A model generated the notes under the pieces. That model ran no database searches. It was given only the letters and a program-made list of their open reading frames with translations, and was not told the origin of the DNA. Source: CAYWGR01 sp964458015 (GTDB lineage Bacteria > Planctomycetota > Planctomycetia > Pirellulales > Thermoguttaceae). From it: DNA of 23,257 nt. Below are positions 15,722-23,257 of this stretch, in pieces. Made by a program: the position numbers and the translations under genes. The stretch spans positions 1 through 23,257 of the forward strand of contig CAYWGR010000086.1 of the NCBI GenBank assembly GCA_964458015.1. Reading direction: 5' to 3'. The stretch's first letter is position 1; each line of letters opens with the position of its first letter.

Positions 15722-15894
15722 TCGCTGTTGCCGATAATCGGGAAATTTCTTATCTTATGCAGCGGGGCAATTGCGCCTCCGCGGGATTCGAAGCCTGCCG
15801 CGCTGGATGCAAGGCCTTTTTCGTTTCCCGTCATGGTTTCGTTTTCCGTGTCGGCAATACTTCCTTTTCCTCCCCTCCAACCGAATCTCCTGCA

Positions 15895-17028
15895 ATGTCA
15901 CAGCCCGTTACCGTCCCGCTTCTCGATCTTAAGGCCCAATACGCCACCATTCGCCAGGAAATCCACGCGGCCGTCGATGCCGTTCTGGAGAGTCAACAAT
16001 GTATTTTGGGGCCGGTCGTTTCCGAGTGCGAAGCCAAATTGGCGGCCTACTGTGGTTGTCCGCACGCCATCACCGTGTCGTCGGGCAGCGACGCCTTGCT
16101 GATCAGCTTGATGGCTGAAAACATTAGCCCGGGCGATGAGGTCATTACAACGCCGTACACATTCTTCGCTACGGCCGGCGCCATTGCACGATTGGGCGCC
16201 AAGCCGATCTTCGTCGATATCGATCCGGCTACTTATAATATCAATCCGGCCGGAATCGAAAAGAAGATCACGAAGAGCACCAAAGCGATTATGCCGGTTC
16301 ATCTGTACGGCCAATGCGCCGACATGGATGCGATCATGGAGATTGCCAATCGGCACGGCATTCCCGTGGTGGAAGACGCCGCTCAGGCGATTGGTGCTGA
16401 ATACAAAGGCCGGCGAGCGGGCTCGATGGGCCGCTATGGCTGCTTCAGCTTCTTCCCGTCGAAAAATCTCGGTGCGGCCGGCGACGGCGGCATGGTCACC
16501 GTGTCCGATCCCGAATTGAATGAGCGATTGCAAATGCTCCGCAACCACGGCATGAAGCCTAAGTATTATTACGGTTTGATCGGCGGCAACTTCCGCTTCG
16601 ATGCCGTTCAGGCCGCCATCATCAACGTTAAACTGCAATACTTGGATCGCTGGACCTCCGGCCGGCAATCGAATGCCGCGCGGTATCGCCGTTTGTTCGA
16701 GGAAGGGGGTTTGCTCAAAGAGGAGCTCGTGCAACTGCCTTACGAAGTGCCGGGCAATCGCCATATCTACAACCAGTTTGTTATTCGCGTGTCGCGTCGC
16801 GACGAGCTTTTAGCTCACCTGAAGGCACAGCAAATCGGCGTTGAAGTGTATTATCCGGTTCCTTTGCATATCCAGGAATGTTTTGCCTATCTCGGCCATC
16901 ACGAAAGCGAGTTTCCCGAGAGCGAGCGAGCCGCCAAGGAAACCTTGGCCTTGCCAATTTATCCTGAACTATCCGATCAGCAAGCCCAGTGGGTTGTGGA
17001 CGCCATCCAAGCGTTTTTCAAGAAATAG
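15895..17028 (+). CDS. DegT/DnrJ/EryC1/StrS-family sugar aminotransferase
   Basis: 377 residues from ATG 15895, where the family's usual opening VPLLDLKAQYATIRQEI begins. A reading frame runs back to 15757, but that part shows no conserved sequence. PLP site: Lys190 in FFPSKNLGAAGDGG, Asp161 in VVEDAAQAIGAEY, and the SSGSDAL phosphate loop near residue 60. Such enzymes transfer an amino group from glutamate to keto sugars on nucleotides. With the 4,6-dehydratase just upstream (174-nt gap), the product is probably a UDP-4-amino-4,6-dideoxy-N-acetylhexosamine for the exopolysaccharide. A 3-amino or WbpE-type substrate is also possible. Start and family are firm, substrate is inferred. Confidence 0.9.
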   Translation: MSQPVTVPLLDLKAQYATIRQEIHAAVDAVLESQQCILGPVVSECEAKLAAYCGCPHAITVSSGSDALLISLMAENISPGDEVITTPYTFFATAGAIARLGAKPIFVDIDPATYNINPAGIEKKITKSTKAIMPVHLYGQCADMDAIMEIANRHGIPVVEDAAQAIGAEYKGRRAGSMGRYGCFSFFPSKNLGAAGDGGMVTVSDPELNERLQMLRNHGMKPKYYYGLIGGNFRFDAVQAAIINVKLQYLDRWTSGRQSNAARYRRLFEEGGLLKEELVQLPYEVPGNRHIYNQFVIRVSRRDELLAHLKAQQIGVEVYYPVPLHIQECFAYLGHHESEFPESERAAKETLALPIYPELSDQQAQWVVDAIQAFFKK

Positions 17029-17086
17029 CTGTCAGTAGCTAAAGGAACTGTTCCTGGGACCGCTAAAGCGATGGCTGTTGTGCGGG

Positions 17087-17716
17087 CTATTGTTTGCTTA
17101 TAGGCGGTTCGTGGTCGCTTGCAGTCCGTTTCTTCAATGGAGTTATCCACAAGAAGAGAGTATGTTTGTGGTGGTCTTCCTTGGAATCGACCTTGAGCAC
17201 CTTGTCCGGCTTGATCGTGGGAATATTGAATTGATGAGAAACAATCCGTGAGTTGGGTGCAAGCCTCTCAAGTTGGGGAAGCAACATGATGTTGGCCTTA
17301 GGGCTCAAGTAAAGGACTACAACGCTGGCTTGATGAAGATTGGCCTTAAACAAGTCACGTTTCTTAATTTCAACGAGGCTTTCGACGCCACTGTTCTTAA
17401 CGTTCCTCTCAGATTCCTCAATCCTTCCGGAATCGATGTCGAATCCCACGCACCGACAACCGTATTTCTTGGCCGCTGCAACTACGATACGCCCGTCGCC
17501 ACATCCAAGGTCGTAAACAACATCCCCCTCTTTGACACATGCTAGATCCAGCATCCGGTCCACGACATCATGAGGAGTCGGGACGAAAAGTATGTCCGGA
17601 ATCGAGGTCGTCGCATTCGGATTGAGGGGAACAGTTATGGCCGGGGTGGGCGAATTGTCGATGCAGCCACTGACAACGCCGAATATCAAGATAACAACTT
17701 GTGTCCAACGGTTCAT
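17087..17716 (-). CDS. Lipoprotein-like class I SAM-dependent methyltransferase
   Basis: 209 residues. The SAM-binding motif I is VYDLGCGDGRIVVAAAKKYG (about 68-87), with GFDIDSGRIEESERN as motif II and FKANLHQASVVVLYL as a later strand. The fold and the PTPHDVVDRMLDLA lead-in resemble the FAM173/ATPSCKMT-type protein lysine methyltransferases. The N-terminus (MNRWTQVVILIFGVVSGC) looks like a signal peptide with a VSGC lipobox (Cys18). No later Met offers a soluble start before the fold. Export would put a SAM enzyme outside the cytosol, which would be odd; a non-cleaved membrane anchor is possible. It is convergent with the aminotransferase (58-nt gap) and divergent from the gene at 17765 with only 48 nt between starts. 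Confidence 0.82.
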   Translation of the reverse strand: MNRWTQVVILIFGVVSGCIDNSPTPAITVPLNPNATTSIPDILFVPTPHDVVDRMLDLACVKEGDVVYDLGCGDGRIVVAAAKKYGCRCVGFDIDSGRIEESERNVKNSGVESLVEIKKRDLFKANLHQASVVVLYLSPKANIMLLPQLERLAPNSRIVSHQFNIPTIKPDKVLKVDSKEDHHKHTLFLWITPLKKRTASDHEPPISKQ

Positions 17717-17764
17717 GGCTGCTATAGTAGATTGGAGTTAATACATTTCGGGAAATTTATCTTT

Positions 17765-18544
17765 ATGATGCATTCGGCAATACGGCTGAAACGGATCATT
17801 ATTGTGATCACGGTGGTTCTAGGTCTTGCCATCCTGATGACTGGAATTGGGTTTGCCATTCGTGAGGCACGACAAGTGGCGCGCCGTCTACAGTATAGCA
17901 ACAACATGAAACAGATAGGACTCGGCTTACTCAATTTTGAGCAGTCCTACGGCCGTCTCCTTCCGGCCGTCCATCGCGACAAGGCCGGGCGGGCGCTTTG
18001 CAGTTGGCGGTTGCGATTGATTCCGTTTCTGGAAGGAATCATGCGCGAGATCGAGTATGACGAGGGCTGGGACGCCCCGACAAACGTGTGGATATCGGGG
18101 AAGCCATTTTACTGCTTCTCTTGGTTATTGGACGAAAAGATTACGGACACGAACGTTGTGGCCATCACCGGTCCGGGGACAGCTTTTGAGGAAGGGCATA
18201 TTGTGCGGCTCAAGGATATCGCTCCTGACACGATCCTGGCCATCGAAATTGCAAAGTCTGGCATCCACTGGGCCGAGCCCGGCGATCTCGACATTGAGCA
18301 CACTCCTTCATCGATTACTCGAGGAGTTGACGGCTGCGGTGTACATGTGGTCTTTGCGGACGGTGCGGTGTGGTATCTGCGAGCTGATGTACCGCTTGAA
18401 GACCTAAAGAAGTTCTTCACGATCGAAGGCGCGAAGCAGTGGCATCGCGAGCAGGTCCTTCGGCCTTACGCATCGACGCTTGACTGTCCACTGTTTGCAA
18501 CCTGCGAGGCTGCTGATTTACTGGCGCTTACGAATGCGCTTTAG
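17765..18544 (+). CDS. DUF1559-related protein lacking a prepilin cleavage motif
   Basis: 259 residues from ATG 17765; an in-frame extension back to 17570 overlaps the divergent methyltransferase and shows no conserved sequence. After a membrane helix (IIIVITVVLGLAILMTGIGF) comes the DUF1559 signature REARQVARRLQYSNNMKQIGLGLLNFEQSYGRLLP. GCGVHVVFADGAVWYL near residue 200 resembles the H-X9-DG region with the His displaced. The GFTLVE prepilin peptidase site is missing, so the protein should stay membrane-anchored. It is shorter than the 339-residue copy at 6323. Its stop overlaps the convergent MgtE-like gene by four bases. TATAGT at 17723-17728 could be a -10 box. The function is unknown. 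Confidence 0.75.
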   Translation: MMHSAIRLKRIIIVITVVLGLAILMTGIGFAIREARQVARRLQYSNNMKQIGLGLLNFEQSYGRLLPAVHRDKAGRALCSWRLRLIPFLEGIMREIEYDEGWDAPTNVWISGKPFYCFSWLLDEKITDTNVVAITGPGTAFEEGHIVRLKDIAPDTILAIEIAKSGIHWAEPGDLDIEHTPSSITRGVDGCGVHVVFADGAVWYLRADVPLEDLKKFFTIEGAKQWHREQVLRPYASTLDCPLFATCEAADLLALTNAL

Positions 18545-19530
18545 TTTAAGAGCCATCGTGCGAGGTTGAAGTAACAGACGAGCGTGATGATGTCGGTCAG
18601 GGCCAGCACAAGAGGCCCGGCGGCGACGCGCGGGTCCAGCTTCAACCGTCGCAGCAAATTGGGCAATAACACGCCCAACACGGCGGCGGTGGTAGCCGCC
18701 GCGGCAATCCCGCCGAAGATGCAATAGGCCAAAGGCAAAAGTCCGAGCCAGAAAAGAGCCACGAGGCTGACGACCAGTCCGCCTGCCATGCCAAGCAAGA
18801 TACCTACCTGAAGTTCGCGGAACATTTTCTGAAAGATCAGCAGCCAGGACGGCGGTTTACCGTGCAAGACTTGCAACGAAAGGCTGGTCGATTGGATGCT
18901 GATGCTTTCGGCCAATGCTAGTACCACGGGGATGAACAGCGACAGCGCCACGACCCGGTCAAGCTCTTCTTCGAACAGCCCGCAAAGAAACGCCGCCGTG
19001 ATGCCGCCCGTGATATTGCACATCAGCCACGGGAACCGTGAACGAAAAGCACTGAATGGATTGAGTCGGCGTGCGCGGGCCAAGTGAACGCCCACCAACT
19101 GGAACAGGTCGTCGCTGAGTCCGCCGCCTAGGTCGCGTAGTTCGTCGGTATAAAGCTCCACGTCGATCATGCCGATCAGTCGCTGAAGATTATCGACCAC
19201 CGGGAACGCAAGAAACCGATGCAGCACGAAAAACTCGCAGGCATCAAGCACCGTGGCGCCTGCCGGAATCGCAATCACGTTTTTCAACATGATGTCTGCG
19301 ATCTGGGTTTCGGGTGGGCTTAAAAGCAGCGACCGTGCAGGGATGACGCCCTTCAACCGGCCGACTTCGTCGATAACATAAAAATAAACTACACGCGCCG
19401 GCGGCGGCGATTGCCGAATTGCTTCCAGCGACTCGCCGACGGTTTGGTCCCAGCGAAGCTTCGCAAGCTCGGTGCGCATGTGTTGTGCGACCGAGTCGGA
19501 CAGATTGTTTTCCGTGACAGGCGAAACCAT
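18541..19530 (-). CDS. Short CBS-MgtE divalent cation transporter-like protein
   Basis: 329 residues from the ATG at 19530, which overlaps the upstream stop in TAATG. A further upstream in-frame start at 19584 would lie inside the neighbouring gene. A CBS pair fills about residues 20-145 (IADIMLKNVIAIPAGATVLDA, FPVVDNLQRLIGMID), then a connecting segment and five transmembrane helices (about 165-328). RLKLDPRVAAGPLVLALTD and YFNLARWLL match the MgtE C-terminus, with the conserved Asp in LTD. The MgtE pore signature, usually PV(A/L)-x-GGN-x-G-x-Q, is changed to PVVLALAESISIQS, so Mg transport is uncertain. The N-terminal MgtE domain is absent, making it shorter than the usual roughly 450 residues. 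It is last in a four-gene minus-strand operon. Confidence 0.8.
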   Translation of the reverse strand: MVSPVTENNLSDSVAQHMRTELAKLRWDQTVGESLEAIRQSPPPARVVYFYVIDEVGRLKGVIPARSLLLSPPETQIADIMLKNVIAIPAGATVLDACEFFVLHRFLAFPVVDNLQRLIGMIDVELYTDELRDLGGGLSDDLFQLVGVHLARARRLNPFSAFRSRFPWLMCNITGGITAAFLCGLFEEELDRVVALSLFIPVVLALAESISIQSTSLSLQVLHGKPPSWLLIFQKMFRELQVGILLGMAGGLVVSLVALFWLGLLPLAYCIFGGIAAAATTAAVLGVLLPNLLRRLKLDPRVAAGPLVLALTDIITLVCYFNLARWLLN

Positions 19531-21056
19531 TATGCTCCCCAGCCCAAGTATTGCGAGAAATTCATCAGCCAGGGATGCGTCCAAGGATTCCAGGTCGGAT
19601 AACTCACGGAAACGGCGGAAATCAGAAGCATCGCCAAGGCCACCCCCCGCATTCCGCGGCGAGAAGCCATGCGGTCAACGGTCGGCAGCATTGTCAGAAG
19701 CCAGAACGGCGCAAACCAAAACATCCAGCGCAAACCGCTCGTGACGCCGCCGTAGTTGCGGTTGATTACAGGTTGGCCTAGATAAAAAATCAAACATACC
19801 AGCGACATCGCGGCAATCCCGGCAGCCAGCCATCGCAGCCGCGCGTCGTGTTTGCGCGATAGCCACAGATACATGCCCGCCACGCTTAAAAGCCAAATCG
19901 GCGTGAGTGAAAAAATGCCGTGGTGGCCCACCAGAACGTTTACGGCATAAATGCCCCAGGAAGGCTCGCCGCGATCGACGCCGACCGGCTTTTTCCAATA
20001 ACTTTCGATCGTTCGGCCGTTGCGCTGGTAGGTATAGTCATACCAACTGTCATCGCCCGTGCGATGCATGTAGGCCGGCTTCAGCGTGCCGTGCGCGATC
20101 CAATTGGTTCCAAAGAAGGCAGCCGCCACGAGCACCACGGTAGGTGCGAAGCTCAAAAGCGTCCGCCACGGCGAATTCCATAGCAAGACGAGTGTAAGCA
20201 ACGCCAGAAACGACGCGGCGGGCAACTCGTTCACAACGGTGAATGCTCCGAACAATCCAGCACCTACGAAATATCGCAGACGCCGCTCACCATCGAACCA
20301 GATTCGCACGGCGAGATAAAGGGCCGCAACGGCACAAACCGCCGCCGGTGCGTGGTTGTTGATCGTCACGGCAAAGGTGGTCAAAAAAGTGCCGAACACG
20401 GCGGCCGCCATCGTGAACATGCGTCCCCAGTCCGTCGTGCCGAATCGCTCAATCAATCGGGCCAACAGCAGAAAATAAATCGCCATCGGCACGATGTTGA
20501 ACAGTACCATCATCGCCCGGCCGATTTCATAGGGGTGTGTTTCCAGCGTAATTCCCCAGTAATGGTAAATCGGCCAATAGACGGCGGCCATCAGCGTGGG
20601 CATCAGCGGCGGTTTGCTCGAATACAAATGGCCGTCGTGATTGACCATGTCGATCGTGTCCCAGTTCGGTCGCTCGATCACCCGATCAATGGCATAAGGA
20701 GCCCCGGGCACTCGCATGTCGTCTTCGACCAGCGCGCGGACGGCACACCAGCGGCTGCGGTCGTTGGCGCTTAAAAAAGGCCTGCGCAGCGGAGCCTGTT
20801 GCCGCTGCTGCTTTTCATACTGGGCCAACTCTTTTTGTAGAACATCGCCCGACAGACCTCGCGACTGTAGCTCGCGACTTTTTTGCTGCAAATCGCCGGG
20901 TATTTTTTTCAGCCGATAGTCTTGCAACCCGATTTTATCGACCGAATCGACCGCCAAGATGCGTCCAAGCATCATGCCAAGCCCGATGCAAATCAACAGC
21001 ATATACATGCTGCGACGAAAATCAGCGCGAGGATCGGGGGCGGGATCGGCGGTCAT
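19530..21056 (-). CDS. Polytopic GT-C-type membrane glycosyltransferase (PMT/ArnT-like)
   Basis: 508 residues with about ten to twelve hydrophobic helices. A first helix (about 17-37) is followed by a long polar loop with a heptad-like stretch (KIPGDLQQKSRELQSRG) and then NHDGHLYSSKPPLMPTLMA (about 140-160), the segment equivalent to the KPPL/HPPL loop of PMT and ArnT-type enzymes. Such proteins move a sugar from a polyprenyl-phosphate donor to a lipid, polysaccharide or protein outside the membrane. The upstream GT2 gene, overlapping in ATGA at 21053-21056, should make that donor. A specific substrate cannot be named. Membership is from topology and the loop motif, so a related polytopic family is possible. 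Confidence 0.7.
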   Translation of the reverse strand: MTADPAPDPRADFRRSMYMLLICIGLGMMLGRILAVDSVDKIGLQDYRLKKIPGDLQQKSRELQSRGLSGDVLQKELAQYEKQQRQQAPLRRPFLSANDRSRWCAVRALVEDDMRVPGAPYAIDRVIERPNWDTIDMVNHDGHLYSSKPPLMPTLMAAVYWPIYHYWGITLETHPYEIGRAMMVLFNIVPMAIYFLLLARLIERFGTTDWGRMFTMAAAVFGTFLTTFAVTINNHAPAAVCAVAALYLAVRIWFDGERRLRYFVGAGLFGAFTVVNELPAASFLALLTLVLLWNSPWRTLLSFAPTVVLVAAAFFGTNWIAHGTLKPAYMHRTGDDSWYDYTYQRNGRTIESYWKKPVGVDRGEPSWGIYAVNVLVGHHGIFSLTPIWLLSVAGMYLWLSRKHDARLRWLAAGIAAMSLVCLIFYLGQPVINRNYGGVTSGLRWMFWFAPFWLLTMLPTVDRMASRRGMRGVALAMLLISAVSVSYPTWNPWTHPWLMNFSQYLGWGA

Positions 21057-22021
21057 GGGCTTGTGGTTTCCGGTGGCTGCGTCCGTTCCGAAATCGAATA
21101 GCCGCGAGTGTCGGGCGCATGGTAGGCGATAAACAACTCGGCTAAAAAGCCGATCGACATCAGTTGTCCGCCCAAAAGCAACAGTCCCAATGAATACAGT
21201 ACGGTGGGCGTTTCATGCAAGTGGATAGGCGTCAGACCGGGCACGACACGCGAAACAACCCACCAGCCAGCCAGCAGAAACATCCCTAAAGCGCCCATCA
21301 CAAACGAAATCAAACCGACGGTGCCTAGGAAATGCTGCGGACGTTGGCCGAAGCCGGTCAGAAACTTTACGGTCAAAAGGTCCAAAAAACCCTTGACGAT
21401 CCGCGTGACGCCGTATTTCGAGTGTCCAAAACGGCGCGGACGGTGATTCACTTCGATTTCGCCGATGCGATAACCGCGCGCGTCGGCCAGCACCGGCACG
21501 AATCGATGCAACTCGCCGTACAGACGCACTTCGTTGAATACTTCGCGGCGATAACATTTCATGCCGCAGTTGTGATCGTGTAATTGAACGCCCGTCAGCG
21601 TGCTTACCAGCCAGTTGAAAGCCCTCGATGGCAAAACCTTGTGCCAGGGATCGTGCCGCACTTTTTTCCAGCCGCTTACCACATCCAACTGATTTTCCAT
21701 CTCGGCCAGAAACCGTGGGATCTCGTGGGGGTCGTCCTGAAGGTCGGCGTCGAGTGTCATAACCAGCTCGCCTCGCGCCTGTGAAAAGCCGGCACTCAGG
21801 GCCGCTGCCTTGCCAAAGTTCCGGCGGAACCGCAGGCCCTTGACTCGGGGGTCGGCGGCGGCCAAATGGCAAATCTGCTCCCAGGAGCCGTCGGTCGAAC
21901 CGTCATCGACGAATACCACGTCCAAGTCGTATTTTTGCGCAGCGGCGACCTCAGACAACTCTTGATGAAGAGCCGCCAAGCTTTCGGCTTCGTTGAAAAC
22001 TGGCACGACAATGGAGAGCAT
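21053..22021 (-). CDS. GT2 polyprenyl-phosphate sugar transferase (DPM/GtrB-like)
   Basis: 322 residues from the ATG at 22021, which gives the classic opening MLSIVVPVFNEAESL. A TTG at 22063 would add 14 atypical residues. Motifs include VVFVDDGSTDGSW (about 35-47), NFGKAAALSAGF, the metal-binding D91-A-D93 in LDADLQDDPHEIP, and NCGMKCYRREV, then RRFGHSKYG and two C-terminal helices (about 230-310). The family loads a sugar from a nucleotide donor onto undecaprenyl phosphate. The product would feed the membrane glycosyltransferase encoded directly after it. The gap from the upstream gene is 81 nt. Confidence 0.88.
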   Translation of the reverse strand: MLSIVVPVFNEAESLAALHQELSEVAAAQKYDLDVVFVDDGSTDGSWEQICHLAAADPRVKGLRFRRNFGKAAALSAGFSQARGELVMTLDADLQDDPHEIPRFLAEMENQLDVVSGWKKVRHDPWHKVLPSRAFNWLVSTLTGVQLHDHNCGMKCYRREVFNEVRLYGELHRFVPVLADARGYRIGEIEVNHRPRRFGHSKYGVTRIVKGFLDLLTVKFLTGFGQRPQHFLGTVGLISFVMGALGMFLLAGWWVVSRVVPGLTPIHLHETPTVLYSLGLLLLGGQLMSIGFLAELFIAYHAPDTRGYSISERTQPPETTSP

Positions 22022-22102
22022 GGTGGGTGGGCAAAAGGTGGCAGGTGTATTGCGAAACCGCAACAGGATATTGCTTAATCTCTTTTCTCTGGTCGAGAGT
22101 CT

Positions 22103-23044
22103 CTAGTCCCTTGCCCCTATATATAGGATACCCGAAATAACCAACTCTGCCACCAGCCCCGCCAATCGCAGGAGAATTGCACTGACAATTGCCACGGCAT
22201 CCCCCAGATAAGGCACCATAAGTTCGGTTAAAACGGCTTCCCGGACCACGGCTCCCCCCGGCACAAACGATACAAACCCCGCAACCGTTGCCATCGTAAC
22301 GGCAGCGGTGTAAAGGTGGAGTTGTTCCAAGGGGTTGCTGTCGCCGGCGTTTAGTGCCCGGAGCACAGCCCAGAAACTCAAGCCAAGTATAGCCCAGCCT
22401 ATTGCCGTTAGTAACCACCCGGCCAACATTGTTCCATAGTCCAGTTTAGCCAGTTTCTCGGCAATTTGGGGATCGGTGCGGCCAACGCCCACGAACCGCA
22501 CCAAGCGGCGGAATACCGGCGGCAGCGTTGGCAGTCCGGCGACGGCCATCATCGCCACCGCAGACCAGAGCAAAAGCGCGTGTTCGTGGAACCAGAAGGC
22601 CACGATTGCCGCTGAAATGAACGCGCCTACGGCCATCATCGTGAGTGTTTCGAAGAACACACAGGCCGCGGCCAGGGAGGTATCGACGCCTTGGCCACGA
22701 ACTAGGCCGGTTCGCAATATCACGACCATTGCCTTGCCCGGCACATACTTGCCGAGGTGGCCGATATAGTAGGCCCGCAATGCCTGCGACAGGCTGACCG
22801 GTTGCCCTAAGGTTCGCAGGGTTCGATGCCAAAAAATGCCGCAGGGGAGCGTGCCCAGCAGGTAGAGGCCGCCGGAGACGGCCAGCCAACCGAAATGGAA
22901 CGGCAAGCGTTGTTCGCTGAGTTGAACCCAGGCATCGACCAATGTACGGCGAATGAACCACACGACCAGTGCGACGATCAGCGTTTTGGCGATAACGCTG
23001 AGCCATTTTCGGGAGCGTGAGGCATTGGGTTGTTCCACCGGCAA
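22103..23044 (-). CDS. LPG-synthase-TM / UPF0104-type flippase-like membrane protein
   Basis: 313 residues with about eight hydrophobic helices. GHLGKYVPGKAMVVILR (95-111) and VPGGAVVREAVLTE (near 265) are the conserved segments of the MprF/AglD-type transmembrane family, often found beside polyprenyl-phosphate glycosyltransferases and suspected of lipid-linked sugar movement. The start shown is TTG 23044; GTG 23038 is also possible and would have better spacing (9 nt) from the AAAGGA upstream. It heads the four-gene minus operon. The exact transport role is inferred from context. Confidence 0.82.
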   Translation of the reverse strand: MPVEQPNASRSRKWLSVIAKTLIVALVVWFIRRTLVDAWVQLSEQRLPFHFGWLAVSGGLYLLGTLPCGIFWHRTLRTLGQPVSLSQALRAYYIGHLGKYVPGKAMVVILRTGLVRGQGVDTSLAAACVFFETLTMMAVGAFISAAIVAFWFHEHALLLWSAVAMMAVAGLPTLPPVFRRLVRFVGVGRTDPQIAEKLAKLDYGTMLAGWLLTAIGWAILGLSFWAVLRALNAGDSNPLEQLHLYTAAVTMATVAGFVSFVPGGAVVREAVLTELMVPYLGDAVAIVSAILLRLAGLVAELVISGILYIGARD

Positions 23045-23120
23045 AATTCCTTTCGGCCCCCATTGTGCCAGCCCGGTCCGTGCGGTTCAAGTAGAATGTT
23101 GCACAGGGGATGGAGGGGTG

Positions 23121-23127
23121 AAAGGAG
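23121..23127 (+). promoter_or_regulatory. Ribosome binding site for a partial gene
   Basis: AAAGGAG six to seven bases before ATG 23134 is a strong Shine-Dalgarno match. It supports a plus-strand gene starting just before the window edge. Confidence 0.5.
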
Positions 23128-23133
23128 AGTTTT

Positions 23134-23257
23134 ATGCTGGAAATAACATTTTTACTCCAATACACGGCCTTCTCGAAAAATGGATTCGGTGCGGAGGGGG
23201 TGGTAAAGCTTCGTCCAACCCGTCAGCGCAGAGTTTTTGCCGAGGAGTGGCCTACTC
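23134..23257 (+). CDS. Partial plus-strand gene cut by the window end
   Basis: The frame from ATG 23134 stays open for 41 codons to the window end (MLEITFLLQYTAFSKNGF, then AEGVVKLRPTRQ). A good AAAGGAG site stands before it, and it is divergent from the flippase-like gene (89 nt between starts). I recognise no family in these residues. It could also be chance, since the frame is short and the end unseen. Confidence 0.35.
   Translation, partial: MLEITFLLQYTAFSKNGFGAEGVVKLRPTRQRRVFAEEWPT

Noticed and set aside
15757..15894. Upstream extension of the aminotransferase
   Set aside because: The 46 extra residues lack family similarity; the conserved opening begins at ATG 15895.

Overview
The window reads as a planctomycete chromosome segment, probably from the Pirellulales or a near relative. 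This rests on lineage-typical families rather than marker genes: an ECF sigma factor of the Rhodopirellula type paired with a FecR-LamG membrane protein, DUF1559 prepilin-like proteins with the H-X9-DG motif, PEP-CTERM proteins with an exosortase, and a LEPR-XLL-type leader protein. A run of ten Ns at 6189-6198 marks a scaffold join, so this is a draft or metagenome-derived assembly.

Left part (1-7800, all plus strand): an ECF sigma factor overlaps by 4 bases a FecR protein with an extracytoplasmic discoidin-like module and a LamG domain. Next come a PEP-CTERM SGNH-type esterase, a PEP-CTERM protein made almost entirely of two modules, a DUF1559 pseudopilin-like protein and a small lipoprotein. 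The same roughly 145-residue discoidin-like module occurs four times in three consecutive genes, linking the proposed sensor to the surface proteins.

Middle (7800-10250): two large non-coding gaps with a diverged tandem repeat, a predicted three-way-junction RNA and strong inverted repeats surround a gene for a secreted protein of unknown role. Then (10249-17028, plus strand) come an exosortase, a Wzc-like chain-length/BY-kinase protein, a membrane UDP-sugar 4,6-dehydratase and a DegT-family sugar aminotransferase. This is an exosortase/exopolysaccharide module, and the exosortase is the likely sorting enzyme for the two PEP-CTERM proteins upstream.

Right part (17087-23257): a lipoprotein-like SAM methyltransferase on the minus strand is divergent from a DUF1559 relative that lacks a prepilin cleavage motif. 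A compact minus-strand operon follows (LPG-synthase-type flippase-like protein, polyprenyl-phosphate GT2, GT-C-type membrane glycosyltransferase, short CBS-MgtE transporter), with ATGA and TAATG overlaps. A partial plus-strand gene may start at 23134.

Proposed joint role (inference): the sigma/FecR pair senses an extracellular glycan or matrix ligand through its discoidin-like and LamG domains. It would then control exosortase-sorted surface proteins carrying the same binding module, displayed with an amino-sugar exopolysaccharide made by the neighbouring genes. Repeat-derived DNA has entered at least two coding regions, in the FecR gene and at the 5' end of the DUF1559 gene.
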